Part shown: positions 31,821 to 42,276 of the stretch, in pieces
How the letters are laid out: each line of letters begins with the position of its first letter
Numbering within the stretch: the stretch's first letter is position 1
Source of the DNA: Blastobasis lacticolella
Taxonomy: Eukaryota > Arthropoda > Insecta > Lepidoptera > Blastobasidae
NCBI GenBank assembly: GCA_905147135.1
Contig: LR990060.1
Coordinates: forward strand, 3,612,001 to 3,676,000
DNA length: 64,000 bases
Direction: 5' to 3'
Translations under genes and position numbers: made by a program
The notes under the pieces: generated by a model
Told to the model about the DNA's origin: nothing
The model's input: the letters and a program-made list of their open reading frames with translations, nothing else
Databases searched by the model: none

Positions 31821-32557
31821 ACTATGCCGACTCCAAATGAATGGGATAAGGGCAAGCAAATGATGATACATAATTGCTATTGTTATAGTTTGCCAAAATG
31901 GCTTGCTTTGTCACTAACTCTACTAATCTTTTTTATCAGGCTTGGCCCACCACTCGTTTAAGTCCTGCAACTCCTGTTTCGGACCTGTAATGAAGAATAG
32001 GAGTGGAAAATATATTGATTATTTATGACTACCATCATCAGAAAAATTGAGACAGTGCAAAACAAAATAGTTAAGGCATATGTGTAAGTAAAAAATCAGG
32101 AGAAAACTATAAGAATGTTATGCTATGCATTTTAAATACTAGTGGACCCGACGCGATTTCGTTCGAGTACTCCTACTTTACCTCTACCTACCCCATTTTT
32201 GTGCCTATAAACCTTTCTCTTGAATCAGTCTATCTATTGTTGAAAACTTCATTAACATCCATTGCGTAGTTTGAAATATATATGCGTACATAGATACCCA
32301 GGGACAGAGAGCGGGACGCGAACTTGTTTTATCTTTTCATATTTAATTTTCAATTTGTATATATATTTATTTGAATGGGATACGTGATATCAACCTTCAA
32401 ATGTTATAAACATCATAGAATATCATTATCTAACCTTAAATATGATTTATTAGTAATTAATATTCGCCGCGGCCTCAACGTGCTAACAACGGTTTATTCT
32501 ATGCATGATCGAGGCATGATTAGTTAACGCTCAAAATAACTTAAGCATTTTTTAAAT
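31821..32557. other. No recognised feature
   Basis: AT-rich; nothing repeated or coding seen. Confidence 0.4.
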
Positions 32558-32742
32558 TTTTTTATGCTACTCAGTGATAAGCTAGCAGACAGCCCACCTT
32601 ATGGTAATTAACTGTCGCCCATAACATCTACGACATTTAGGTTGCAGGTAACAAAATAGCAAAACCGCAGATGCGTTGTCACTATGAGGACTAAAATGAA
32701 ATGCCTCATGCCTGTAATTTCGATGGCTACCTCATCTAGAAC
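32558..32742 (-). mobile_element. SINE-like family D
   Basis: Ends with the A-rich tail at 32558 and carries AGGTTGCAGGTAACAAAAT, GCGTTGTCACTATGAGGACT and CTGTAATTTCGATGGCTAC. Confidence 0.68.
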
Positions 32743-32877
32743 TGTAAAAAACAAATCCTTATCTGCGGGCCCTTGCATCCTCACAAAACAATCTGGATCA
32801 CTAATGAACACTATCACTACACATATTATCGGGTTGTCCCCACGGTAAGAATCACGGTTGACGGTAGTGAAAGTGTA

Positions 32878-33809
32878 GGGGAAGGAAGGGCAAGATGAAT
32901 ATAGCGGGCAACACGAATCATTCTCGTAGGATCTTACTACTCGTTCCGTACATGAAAGTACCGGCGTGGCGGGACGCGCAGGGCGGGCCGACTTCACAAT
33001 ACAATGCGAACTCGGCTGTCGTGGGGAGAGCGTGCGTTTTAGTGACGAGAAACAGAATTGACGCAAGAAAATAAAATATTTTGTCACGATAAGTTTTAAC
33101 ATTTTCTGTTATATCATTCATATATATTGATGATAAAGGTTGCTTCTGTTGCCTTATCTTATGTAAATTAAGGTGTAATGAAGCATCTTTCATCACCGAA
33201 ACAAATAAATTTTTAGGATATTTTTTTTATCTATCAAATGCCAAGCGGGCAAGACGAATATGACCATATTCACTAATTTATTTATTTATTTATTTATTTA
33301 TACTTCATGCACAAACAGTACATTGGCGGACTTAAAGCTAAAATAGCATTATCTACCAGTCTACCAATAGAAACTAATAGAAAACAATCGGCTCTCGCTG
33401 GTTCTGAACTCGGCCGTGATTATTACTGCACACTTTGCAAAGAAAAATATATCTATCCCCCATCTGAGGATTGGATACAATGCTCCGAGTGCAAAGAGTG
33501 GACTCACGAAGCGTGCTCTTCGTATATTGGGTCTGGAACATACTTTTGTGACAATTGTCAAGACTAGTAATGATTATTATATGCCCGAACCATCTTGCCC
33601 TATATGGAGGGGCAAGATGGCTCAAAACAATTATTTTACATGATGATCTCATGCCCAGGTTGTGATTTATATTTTAAGCATTTATAAAATTATTTTGATA
33701 GTCTATAGTACTGTTAATTATTATAAAAATAAAAGTTGCGTTAATCTCTGTAACATGCGTGTTTTTCTTACGATTCTTGTTAGATGAACCAACTTGCCCT
33801 CCCCTCCCC
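32878..33809 (+). mobile_element. pogo/Tigger-like DNA transposon remnant, TA target
   Basis: Terminal inverted repeats: GGGGAAGGAAGGGCAAG at 32878-32894 and CTTGCCCTCCCCTCCCC at 33793-33809 (15 of 17 match). TA dinucleotides lie outside both ends, as expected for Tc1/mariner/pogo elements. At 932 bp it is too short for a whole transposase; only a C-terminal zinc-finger coding piece remains. Confidence 0.8.
33307..33567 (+). pseudogene. Transposase C-terminal PHD-like zinc finger
   Basis: The 86-codon frame has a cysteine/histidine pattern starting at YYCTLCKEKY, then DWIQCSECKEWTHEACSSY and YFCDNCQD: C-x2-C, C-x2-C, H-x2-C, C-x2-C. Such a finger with a DWIQC..C..W.HE.C signature is typical of the C-terminus of insect DDE (pogo/jerky-like) transposase proteins. 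The catalytic DDE domain and the DNA-binding domain are gone. Located inside the inverted-repeat-bounded element. It could be mistaken for a small PHD-finger gene; the position within the transposon argues against that. Confidence 0.7.
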
Positions 33810-33838
33810 TAGTCAATAACCACGAAAGTCTTAAGACC

Positions 33839-34211
33839 TGCACTAATGAACAATCTGGTTCAGACGTCAAGACCCCATACTGTCCAGCGTACTCCCTCAT
33901 TAGCAAACAGCTGACGATATTAGCCTTCAATTCGAGTAGTGAAACAACTTCCAACTAACAGCGAGGATCGCCATTCGAAACAGTCCCCACAAAGTTACCA
34001 CTTGGAGATAAGATCGTATGGAACGGAGCAAGTTTTGTCCAAGATTAGCGTTCCGGTGTTTGTTGGGAGTATGTTAGCTACACGCTGTGTGGGTGTTGTA
34101 GTCAATGGGAGGAGTTAGCGGTTGTATGGAATTGCTAGATTTTAGTGGATAGTTTTGTAATAATTTCCTCGCTCGACAACGGGAGCGCCCATTTTCCAGC
34201 CGACGTAGGTA
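33839..34211. other. No recognised feature
   Basis: No repeat or coding evidence. Confidence 0.4.
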
Positions 34212-34601
34212 GACTAGCGTCTTACTAATAAAAAATACTGATCAACAAGCATTCAACGTCTGTATAGTTACGGAGTCATTACTTTCATGGCGTGTGTCTT
34301 TTATCTGGTTAATTGTTATTGAAAATTTATATTTCATGTTTGGGAATAAGTTTGTGGTGACGTGTGGTGACTCCTCGACATATTAACTTTACAAACTATC
34401 TGACCCAGTGGCCAAAGCTGAAACTAAGTGTCGCCATTTCGAAATGCTATGCCAATTCCAGCAACAACGACGTTGTCACCGGGTCAGATAAGTTTATTGC
34501 AATGTCAAAAGTATTTTGTCATAAGCCTTGTATAGTCATACACTCGCAAAAGGAATGTTCAACGCTTGATCAACGTACGAAAATTTTTTACTAGTAAGAC
34601 G
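34212..34601. repeat. MITE family G, full-length
   Basis: Ends CGTCTTACTAATAAAAAA and TTTTTTACTAGTAAGACG pair, and GATCAAGCGTTGAAC-like words follow inside both. Subterminal TATCTGACCC/GGGTCAGATA also pair. GTAGGTA occurs at 34205-34211 and 34602-34608, a possible 7-bp target duplication. Confidence 0.78.
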
Positions 34602-34605
34602 GTAG

Positions 34606-34683
34606 GTAATTACTCGCCTTGTACGATACCCACAAGTCAAAATGCTTGATGCAATATTCTGCTCTGACAGACACCATAGTCAA
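34606..34683 (-). mobile_element. SINE-F, 5' fragment
   Basis: TACTCGCCTTGTACGATACC and CTGCTCTGACAGACACCATA match the 5' part of SINE-F on the minus strand. Confidence 0.6.
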
Positions 34684-35237
34684 CATCATCCTGGCGTCCA
34701 TCCGCGTCCGCCTTCCTACATTCTCCTTGTCCATTTGCTCGGCCATCGCCATCCCTGGTGGTGACTCTGCTGGATATCATAAGGCTAAATATATTATTTA
34801 TAATATGATTATGATATTATTTAACCGGTCCAACACTAAAATAAGAAGGAATAAGAATTAAAAAAAACAATTTATATGTTTCTTAAAGGAATACCTGACT
34901 CTCATCGTGTTAAAACAGATGCTTAAATTGACTAATTCCGCCATATAACCCACTATGCCTGTAACATGGATACTACAGAGTTGTTTGTAGTGCTGTACGA
35001 AGTTTCGAGTCTCTGTTTAGATCTTCTCATAGATAAACAGTGCTAGCACCACACGAGGAGTTGGCAAGTTGTAAATATTTGTTTTAAATAGCAGCATCGG
35101 GGTTGTACCTTATGGGTTTTGGATTATTTGATTATTGCTTACACATTAAATTTGCCTAAACATAAGTATTTATTAGTTAATGTGTTCATCAATATTTATA
35201 TCAATTTGATCTTACACCGCGCTGTAAGTTTTCATGC
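34684..35237. other. No recognised feature
   Basis: AT-rich; nothing supported. Confidence 0.4.
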
Positions 35238-35330
35238 TATCAACTCTCCGGTTGACTGGTAGAGAAAGCTATGAAGCTTTAAGTCCGCCTTTGTACGTAA
35301 CAGTGCATGAAGTTTTAAATAAATACATTA
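35238..35330 (+). mobile_element. LINE family S, 3' end
   Basis: CGGTTGACTGGTAGAGAAAG, GCTTTAAGTCCGCC and TAAATAAATAC match 46850-46946. Confidence 0.65.
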
Positions 35331-36401
35331 TAGTACGATCCGGCTTGGCCCTGTATTTCTCATCGCGGGCTGAATGGGATGTGGACTGTGTTGACCAAAA
35401 CTTGTTGGAGAAATGTGTAGGTGTCTTCCTCGTCAATTTTCTTGTCCATGGGTCTTCACTGGTTAACCTCTAAGCATATAGGGATTTTACCCTTAGACTG
35501 ACGATTACAGATTATGTGCTGTGTGATTTTGTTTTTTATTTATAGGGTGACTGGAACATTGACGTAAAAAAATTGTTATTAAAGTAGTTTTAATTTACAG
35601 TTGTAACTTAAACATGTGTTTATTGAATAATAAAAAAATACTTTAATTACGAAATATTAAAATTGTCGTGGTTAGAAAATTATCAAAATAAACAGTTACA
35701 CTCCATTTTCTGGTACAAACTGGTACAGAAGGCAGTACATCAACCTCCCCATCACTAGTATAAAACAAGCTAACACCACTATAGACGCGCGTAAAAACCA
35801 GAGACGGCCCAAAATTTAAACAGGAAGGTAGCGTTGTTGTCTTTTGTACTAGATGATGGGTCTCTTAAACATTACCAGATTTATAATACTGTTCTCAGCT
35901 TGCCGCATCCAGCATCCAGCCGCAACCCTTGCAAATCGTCCCCTAATATCCAGGTTTAAAGGGTTAGTGCTATATTAAACCGGCGGCCGGCCAGCGAACA
36001 CAGCAACCCCAAATTCATTGTACCAATATTAGTTAAGTTTTACCTTAACTACCTCAAAGTAGTTTAGATCAGTGCCCATTTTACCTCATGTAGGTACAGG
36101 ATGAACACCCAATATTAAAAATTCCTTTTTTTACTATTTTTTTACAGAACCATGACCATGAAAGAGTTCCAAATAACTGTCGTGCGGTCATGATCGTACG
36201 ACGGACGTGGCCCGACCAATAGGATACCACAAAACCGCCCGTCACACGACCATGGTCACACGACTTTTGCGAATTAGGACAGTGCCTTAAACTATTATTC
36301 ATATATTTTTACTACTATTTTGACGCGACTTCATCCGGCTACAATTTGACCACATTGAATTTCGGGATGAATTAAAGTCTAAATTATAGCTAAATTATTT
36401 T
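35331..36401. other. No gene recognised
   Basis: Chance frames only. 36150-36260 contains a mixed-sequence stretch rich in CATGATCGTACG/ACGACCATGGTC words that may be an old palindromic repeat. Confidence 0.35.
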
Positions 36402-36496
36402 AGGTTGCAGACAACAAAAAAGCAGAACAGCAGGTGCGTTGTCGCTGTAAGGACTAAGATGAAATGCTTTATGCCTGTAAATGCGCTGGTAGCCCC
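36402..36496 (-). mobile_element. SINE-like family D, fragment
   Basis: AGGTTGCAGACAACAAAAAA, GGTGCGTTGTCGCTGTAAGG and CCTGTAAATGCGCTGGTAGC; lacks the tail. Confidence 0.6.
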
Positions 36497-36909
36497 CTGT
36501 GAAGCCGGTACAAGTCATAACCCGGGTGGGCTAAATGTCGGTAACAGTTTCCCTGTATAGCCCATCGACACGTCTCTGCGTGAGTTAGATTGATTACTCT
36601 ATTAAAAGTTTTGCGGAAACATACGGGAGAGTATGGGGGTTGGGATGACGTGGTAATAGACATAGACATTAACATAGACATGATTAATTTTGACATCACA
36701 AACATCCATAAACGTTAACATATTATGGTATTTTAGAACACTTCAATGTTGAATTAAAATAAAGTATGTACAAAGATAGAAATACAAAAAATCATGGACC
36801 CATGCGATGCCAAAAAAGACCCTAGCTAGGACCAAGTTTGAGTTCAAGTGCGGAAAGAGGAGCCCATTAACCTAACCTAAGACCCTAGCTTAACATATGC
36901 AGACACTAT

Positions 36910-36984
36910 AATGATCTAATCTGCCAAATCCTGGATCATGGTCAAGGCGGCCCTCGTGCGCGAGAGGGACAGTAACACCAAGAT
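36910..36984 (+). mobile_element. SINE-A, 3' fragment with deletion
   Basis: AATCTGCCAAATCCTGGATC, then the 3' block with ACCCCGGG lost and the end ACACCAAGATGAA. Confidence 0.78.
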
Positions 36985-37551
36985 GAATATCTTGGTAGTA
37001 GGTCTCATACTAGACGTTTCGCGAGAACGATACAAGGAACCTTTCGGTTTCGAACACGGTTTATATCACAACTTGAACAACTATAAACCAGCATAAAGTC
37101 TTCTTGATATTTACATGTAAACAACGAACGAATACAGCCCATAAATTCAAGTTACAATGACATGTAAACAGATATATTATAACCCCATTTTCACGCAAGT
37201 GTCGCGTCGTAGGCTAAAGGAAGGAGCAGTCCTCAACTTCTGTAATTACCGAGTGTGATGTCATCAGGATCGCTCCGTACTACGTGTGGGTTTGATTACG
37301 TCATTAAAAGTTTGAATGGAGATACACGGACAGATGTACAAAGTATTTATAACTGTTTAGAGGTTGTGGAGCAGTCGGAATTCAATGGGCACTTTTATAA
37401 TTTGTAACGTGTCGACGTGTCATGGACGTCCACGAAAGGGACACGTTAGTAAGTGACTTATCTCTTTCAATTGAAGAAATTGGATTGTATTGTATTAGAG
37501 TGTAATTATGTCACCGTACGATTGTAAAAGCTGATAGTTTAAGCTTGCTGG
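36985..37551. other. No recognised feature
   Basis: Nothing supported. Confidence 0.4.
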
Positions 37552-37740
37552 CTTGAATAAATTTACACAGCCCCATCTAACCCCAAAGTAAGCAAAGCCT
37601 GTGTTACGGAAGTTAGATAACTGATAAACTACTTTCAATTTTTTTTTTAAATACATGCTTATACGTACAACACCCAGACCCGTAACAGCAATTAATTCGT
37701 CATTTCAATTTCTGGCCCGCCGGGAAACGAACCCGAAGCT
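37552..37740 (-). mobile_element. SINE-B, 5'-truncated
   Basis: End and body present (CATCTAACCCCAAAGTAAGC, CCAGACCCGTAACAG); the head breaks off inside the B-box region at AAACGAACCC. Confidence 0.82.
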
Positions 37741-37832
37741 TTATTATTATTATTTATGGAGACCCTAGCAGCTAAGGCTTATACGTGTATATCACAGCAC
37801 TTTAAGTAATAATTGATAAATTGGAGCTTGGA

Positions 37833-38180
37833 GTGTGGGTGGCCGAGCGGTTGAGCATCCGACTCGTAAGCGAGAGGTACCAGGTTCGAAACCCGCTGCG
37901 GCCATGTACCAATAACTCTTTTCTGAGTTATGTACATTAGTTGAATTCTAATCGATGCTCTTACGGTGAGGGAAAACATCGTGATGAAACCTGCATATTC
38001 AGGCGACTGAATGTGTAATCATGATCCGAAGCTGGTCAGGTTCCTCTGGTAGCAGGTTCACGGAGGTTAGATGGCAGTCGATCCACTGTAAATACCTGAT
38101 CGCCATATCTTGGATCATGGTCAAGGCGGACTACGGGCCCTCGTGCTCAAGAGCACAACCGGGACATTAACGCCAAGATA
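37833..38180 (+). mobile_element. SINE-A, full-length
   Basis: GTGGGTGGCCGAGCGGTTGA, B box GGTTCGAAACCC, tail CATTAACGCCAAGATAAAT. Very well preserved. Confidence 0.92.
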
Positions 38181-38187
38181 AATATAT

Positions 38188-38275
38188 AAAAATAAATATT
38201 CGTGGACAAATTCACACAGCGCCATCCAGCCCCAAACTAAGCAAAGCTTGTACTATGAGTGCTAGATAACTGATA
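38188..38275 (-). mobile_element. SINE-B, 3' half, abutting SINE-A
   Basis: CGTGGACAAATTCACACAGC to GCTAGATAACTGATA, inserted within a few bases of the tail of the SINE-A. Confidence 0.82.
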
Positions 38276-38298
38276 TTTATTTATTTATTTATTTTACA
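38276..38298. repeat. (TTTA)n microsatellite
   Basis: TTTATTTATTTATTTATTTT at the break of SINE-B. Confidence 0.8.
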
Positions 38299-38401
38299 GT
38301 CTTACAGCAATGTACATTTGTTTACAATCAGATACAGATAAAAGTGTATATTACTTAACTACTTTAAAAAAAAATAGAATAGAATAGAATAGAATAGAAT
38401 A

Positions 38402-39055
38402 CATTTATTGCACAGAAAAACAACACCACAAAATAAAATATACAAAGCAAAGAGTAAAAAAGAAATTAACAATAAAAAGAATATACCATTAAAAACACTG
38501 TTCTTTTTTTTAATATTATTGCTACACAGTGACGTTGCATATGCATGGGTGTGTTGTGGTGTGGTGATGTGTGCAAAAGGGACCCCACTCAGCATTAAGC
38601 TCCGGCGAAACCGAAGCGCTGGTTTTCAGTGAGCCCTGCCGAGTGAGGTACGGACGAAGAAGCTATATTAAATTAAATATAATATAATAATTGTGTGTGT
38701 AGTGTTCTAACGAGTGCAGTGTCATACATAATATTTAAGTAAATATAAATTAAGGTAAAGATGGGTTTGGAATTACTTAAGGATTAAAATAATAATTCGC
38801 TACTGTGTCAAGTGAAAATTTACCATAAGTACCTACAAAAATTATTTATATTACAATTACCAGTTCGATGTCTACTTAAAAAACTATAATGTTAATTAAA
38901 ATGTCAAAACAATAAATAAGTCAAAAGCGTTTTTTCATTTTGCCATGCGACAAAGCGTACCGGGAATGCCAGAAGTCAGCCATGCTCAACCCAATGCGGA
39001 ACGATCTCACCATCGTACCACTACGATTCTGCAACCTTGTCGTGAATACTTATTA
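38402..39055 (-). other. 3' UTR of the CR1-like LINE
   Basis: Untranslated stretch between the ORF2 stop and the (TTCTA)n tail. The T-rich end on the minus strand, TTTTGTGGTGTTGTTTTTCT followed by GTGCAATAAATG, parallels the LINE end at 20165-20225. A short plus-strand frame here is chance. Confidence 0.6.
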
Positions 39056-41899
39056 TCATTTCTGATTATTTTGCGCGTTTAATAAAAATATTTTAAGATT
39101 TTTCCTAAAGGTATACAATGATTGCAGCCTGCGAAGAGGCGGCGGCAAGTCGTTCCAACATTTAGTCGCTGCGAACCTGAAACTTCCGCGGAAAGCCGTC
39201 GTACGGTGACGCGGCAGCACCAGCGAATACTGAGATGCTCGAGTCATGTTATGAATGTCGCTCGTCCACAGAAGCTTATCCGCCAGATACGGAGGTGTTC
39301 TATACCTGACTATGCCAAACAGGAGACAAGCTAGGTGTAACTCTCTGCGATACTGCATTTTTAAAATATTTGTATTATTCAGGTACGGTGTAATGTGTGT
39401 GCGGGGGGGGATATGAAAACAAAACCTAGCAGACGCGTTTTGCACCCGCTGGATTTGCTTCTGCGTCCGAGCTAGCAGTCGAGGGCCATAAACCACGTCC
39501 ATGTAATTTAGTTTGGATAGGACAAGCGCGTCACAAAGTTGGATGCGTATCTTTGTGTTAATATAAGGTCTGATTTGATATAACACCTTTAGCCTGTAGT
39601 AGCATTGACTTATCACATTCGACACATGTTTTTCGAAACGGAGTTGCTCATCTAAGATAAGCCCTAGGTTCCGTGCCTCACTGACTCGCTGTATTGGTTC
39701 ATTTAAAATATGTACTGTTGCGTTCTGCGCTGTAATTTTTTGAATTTGCTTCGCGCTGCCGAGGATCATGAACTTAGACTTATTACTATTTAAAACTAAT
39801 GAATTAGATTCTGACCATCTGGCTATCCTATCTAAGTCGTCGTTCAGCCCTGTGACAGCAGAATTTACATCATCCGGGTCACATGGTATGTATAGTTGGA
39901 CGTCGTCGGCATAAATGTGATACAAGCTACGTTGTATAACCTGTGTGATGTTTGTGGTGTAAATAATGAACAATACTGGGCCCAAAATTGACCCCTGTGG
40001 GACACCACGTGTAACGGCTGTTGGTCTGGACTCGTGAGCCTCCCCATTTGCATCCACTATTTCCACATGTTGCTTCCGGTGCTCGAAATAGCTCGTGAAC
40101 CATTTCAACGTGTGACTACTAAATCCGTAATATTTCAACTTTGCTAGAAGTAGGGAGACGTCCATACAATCGAAGGCTCTGGAGAAATCCAGGAGTACCA
40201 TAAGGGTACCTAGACCGTTATCTTGAGCTTCTAATATGTTGTCCACAACCTGAGCCAATGCTGTCGAGGTACTATGCTGTTTTCTGAAACCTGACTGTAC
40301 CACGGGCAAAATGTCGTTTTGTTCTAGATACTGCCTGACCTGGTCCGCTACCGCCCTCTCCAAAACCTTGGACATGCAGGGCAGTACGCTAATTGGTCTC
40401 AGGTCGTTAAGCGACGATGGGTTGTCGTTTTTTGGAAACGGCTTAACTATTGCATGTTGCCATATAGTTGGAAATATACTAGTTTCTATCGATTTATTTA
40501 TAATTGCAGTAATAGCTGGCAAGATATGTGGCATCATCATTAATATCATGTCCAAGGATATCCCATCGACCCCAACTGCGTTAGAACTAAGACTCCTGAT
40601 TATCCTATTGACGCTGTCCTCCGTTACCTTTTTAAACTCAAAATGACAAAGGTTGCCGCAGTGCAATCTAAAATATTCAACTTCTGAACTAGCAGCCATT
40701 TTAGTCCCCGGGACATCCTGAAAGTGGTCATTAAGCGCATTCGGATCTTTTGAGAGATTGTGAGGTATTACACTGACACTTTTAATTCTTACATTACGCT
40801 TGATATGAGACCAGAGATTACGCGGATCGTGTATATTTGAGTTAATGTAAGTGTTGTAATAAGCTTGTTTTTCCTTCACAAGTGCCTCATTTACAAGTTT
40901 TTTCAGTTCTTTATAGTATGCGACATGGGTATCCAGGCCAGATGCGCGGGCACGAACCTGTGCCTCATCGCGTTTAGACATCATTTGCCTAATGTTATAT
41001 GTAATCCACGGGCACTTGTGATCCTTTACCCGAATATTTTTTAATGGTGCGTGCCAATTAAAAATCATGAGCACTGCTTGGTTTAAAAGCGTCACCATAT
41101 CTTCAACCGATTCTAATGAGCAAATATAGCTCCAATTAATATTAGCCAAATCCAGGTTAAAGCTTTCTATATCTATGGATTTGAGATTTCTTCGTAACAA
41201 ATTAACAGGTGTCAATTTGGGCTTGGTGATATTAAGTTCGCAGGTCAAAAATGAGTGGCTACTAAGGTCCCGAATATAGTCTACCTGCACCAAGTTCACC
41301 TTAAGGTCAGTTGCTATTAAGTCGATTAAGGTCGCACTTGTGTTGGTAAAATGCGTTGGCTGCGTTACACATTGCGATAGACGAAACTGTGAGAATAGAT
41401 TTAAAAGCTTTTTGGTATTTGTACTGTTTGTTTCTAATAAGTTAATATTAAAGTCACCCAATAATATAATATTATCCGCCCATGAAAAAGACCCCAGTGT
41501 GTCCGACAGTGCGTCAATAAATACATCCACATTCAACCACGGCGGCCTGTAGGCCGTACCAATCACTATGACAGTGCCGCGAACCGAGAATCGTAGCCAC
41601 ATTTGCTCGACGAGGGGCGCGGGTGGGTGGGGTAAAGTCTTCGCGGACAGGCCGCACGCAACGTAGAAGCCCACTCCCCCGCCGCGCGAGCGCACGTCTG
41701 CCGGTCTCGCGACATGGCGTAAACGAAAGTTTGGTACCTTAGGAGCTCTGCCTGTCTCGTTATCACGAAGCCAAGTCTCGTTCACTGCCATGATGTCGAC
41801 CCTATGGCGGTCCATGGCTACCAGAAACTCATCGTGACGTGTACCTAGGGAACACGCGTTCAGTAGCCCCAACTTAAGTTTTCGTTTATTGTAGAACAT
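39056..41899 (-). CDS. LINE ORF2: endonuclease-reverse transcriptase
   Basis: 947 residues, uninterrupted. Residues 8-220 form an APE-type endonuclease: LLNACSLGTRHDEF, AVNETWLRDN (Glu41), IILLGDFNINLLE (Asp149, Asn151), and DLSSHSFLTCEL at 211-222. In family members the last motif is normally S-D-H; here residue 214 is Ser (codon 41258-41260), so the usual catalytic Asp is missing while His215 is kept. RT spans about 480-720: SLNDLRPISVLPCMSKVLE, SGFRKQHSTSTAL, LLDFSRAFD, RGVPQGSILGPVLF, and catalytic YADD at 663-666. The C-terminal domain ends with RFAATKCWNDLPPPLR. Known role of the family: nick target DNA and reverse-transcribe the LINE RNA in the nucleus. The RT looks intact; cleavage ability is doubtful. 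The start Met is the first in frame after the spacer and fits the beginning of the endonuclease. Confidence 0.93.
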   Translation of the reverse strand: MFYNKRKLKLGLLNACSLGTRHDEFLVAMDRHRVDIMAVNETWLRDNETGRAPKVPNFRLRHVARPADVRSRGGGVGFYVACGLSAKTLPHPPAPLVEQMWLRFSVRGTVIVIGTAYRPPWLNVDVFIDALSDTLGSFSWADNIILLGDFNINLLETNSTNTKKLLNLFSQFRLSQCVTQPTHFTNTSATLIDLIATDLKVNLVQVDYIRDLSSHSFLTCELNITKPKLTPVNLLRRNLKSIDIESFNLDLANINWSYICSLESVEDMVTLLNQAVLMIFNWHAPLKNIRVKDHKCPWITYNIRQMMSKRDEAQVRARASGLDTHVAYYKELKKLVNEALVKEKQAYYNTYINSNIHDPRNLWSHIKRNVRIKSVSVIPHNLSKDPNALNDHFQDVPGTKMAASSEVEYFRLHCGNLCHFEFKKVTEDSVNRIIRSLSSNAVGVDGISLDMILMMMPHILPAITAIINKSIETSIFPTIWQHAIVKPFPKNDNPSSLNDLRPISVLPCMSKVLERAVADQVRQYLEQNDILPVVQSGFRKQHSTSTALAQVVDNILEAQDNGLGTLMVLLDFSRAFDCMDVSLLLAKLKYYGFSSHTLKWFTSYFEHRKQHVEIVDANGEAHESRPTAVTRGVPQGSILGPVLFIIYTTNITQVIQRSLYHIYADDVQLYIPCDPDDVNSAVTGLNDDLDRIARWSESNSLVLNSNKSKFMILGSAKQIQKITAQNATVHILNEPIQRVSEARNLGLILDEQLRFEKHVSNVISQCYYRLKVLYQIRPYINTKIRIQLCDALVLSKLNYMDVVYGPRLLARTQKQIQRVQNASARFCFHIPPRTHITPYLNNTNILKMQYRRELHLACLLFGIVRYRTPPYLADKLLWTSDIHNMTRASQYSLVLPRHRTTAFRGSFRFAATKCWNDLPPPLRRLQSLYTFRKNLKIFLLNAQNNQK

Positions 41900-42276
41900 T
41901 ATAAATTGTCGGTTTATAGGTAAATGTAATGATTCTTGTTTTATCTGTATACGTATATAAGTATTTAAATAGTGTAATTTGTAAGAATAGGTTAAGTATA
42001 CGTGTTAATAGTGTAAAGTGATGAATGTGTTTATGTTGGCAGTAAATATGATTGGTTCGTAGACATATAATAGTGTAAGGTTTTCTGCAAGTTAAGATAG
42101 TAGGTAGATAAAAAGAATGTAGGTATGAGTTCGTGTTAAAGTTTATAGTGAGTGTATAATGAAAATATTGTGTAGGCATAAATATAATAGTATAGACAGG
42201 ATATATTAGGTTATCTTTATTTATGCATATGCAATGACACTGTGCGACAAGGAGCATACATAAAAAAATATCTAAT
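41900..42276 (-). other. Spacer between ORF1 and ORF2
   Basis: About 377 bp, very AT-rich, without a convincing frame. Longer than the overlap or short gap common in such LINEs. It may permit re-initiation or hold an internal ribosome entry, but I see no motif to support either. Confidence 0.55.

Larger units (their letters stand above)
32808..33838. repeat. MITE family K, interrupted by a pogo-like element
   Basis: Left part 32808-32877, right part 33810-33838. Removing 32878-33811 rejoins GTAGTGAAAGTGTAG to TCAATAACCACGAAAGTCTT, matching the reverse complement of 8251-8283. Confidence 0.82.

Noticed and set aside
32608..33102. 164-codon minus-strand frame
   Set aside because: Crosses SINE D, MITE K and the transposon boundary, so it cannot be one gene.
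37833..37905. Possible tRNA-Thr gene
   Set aside because: Head of SINE-A; no paired acceptor stem, and followed by the SINE body.
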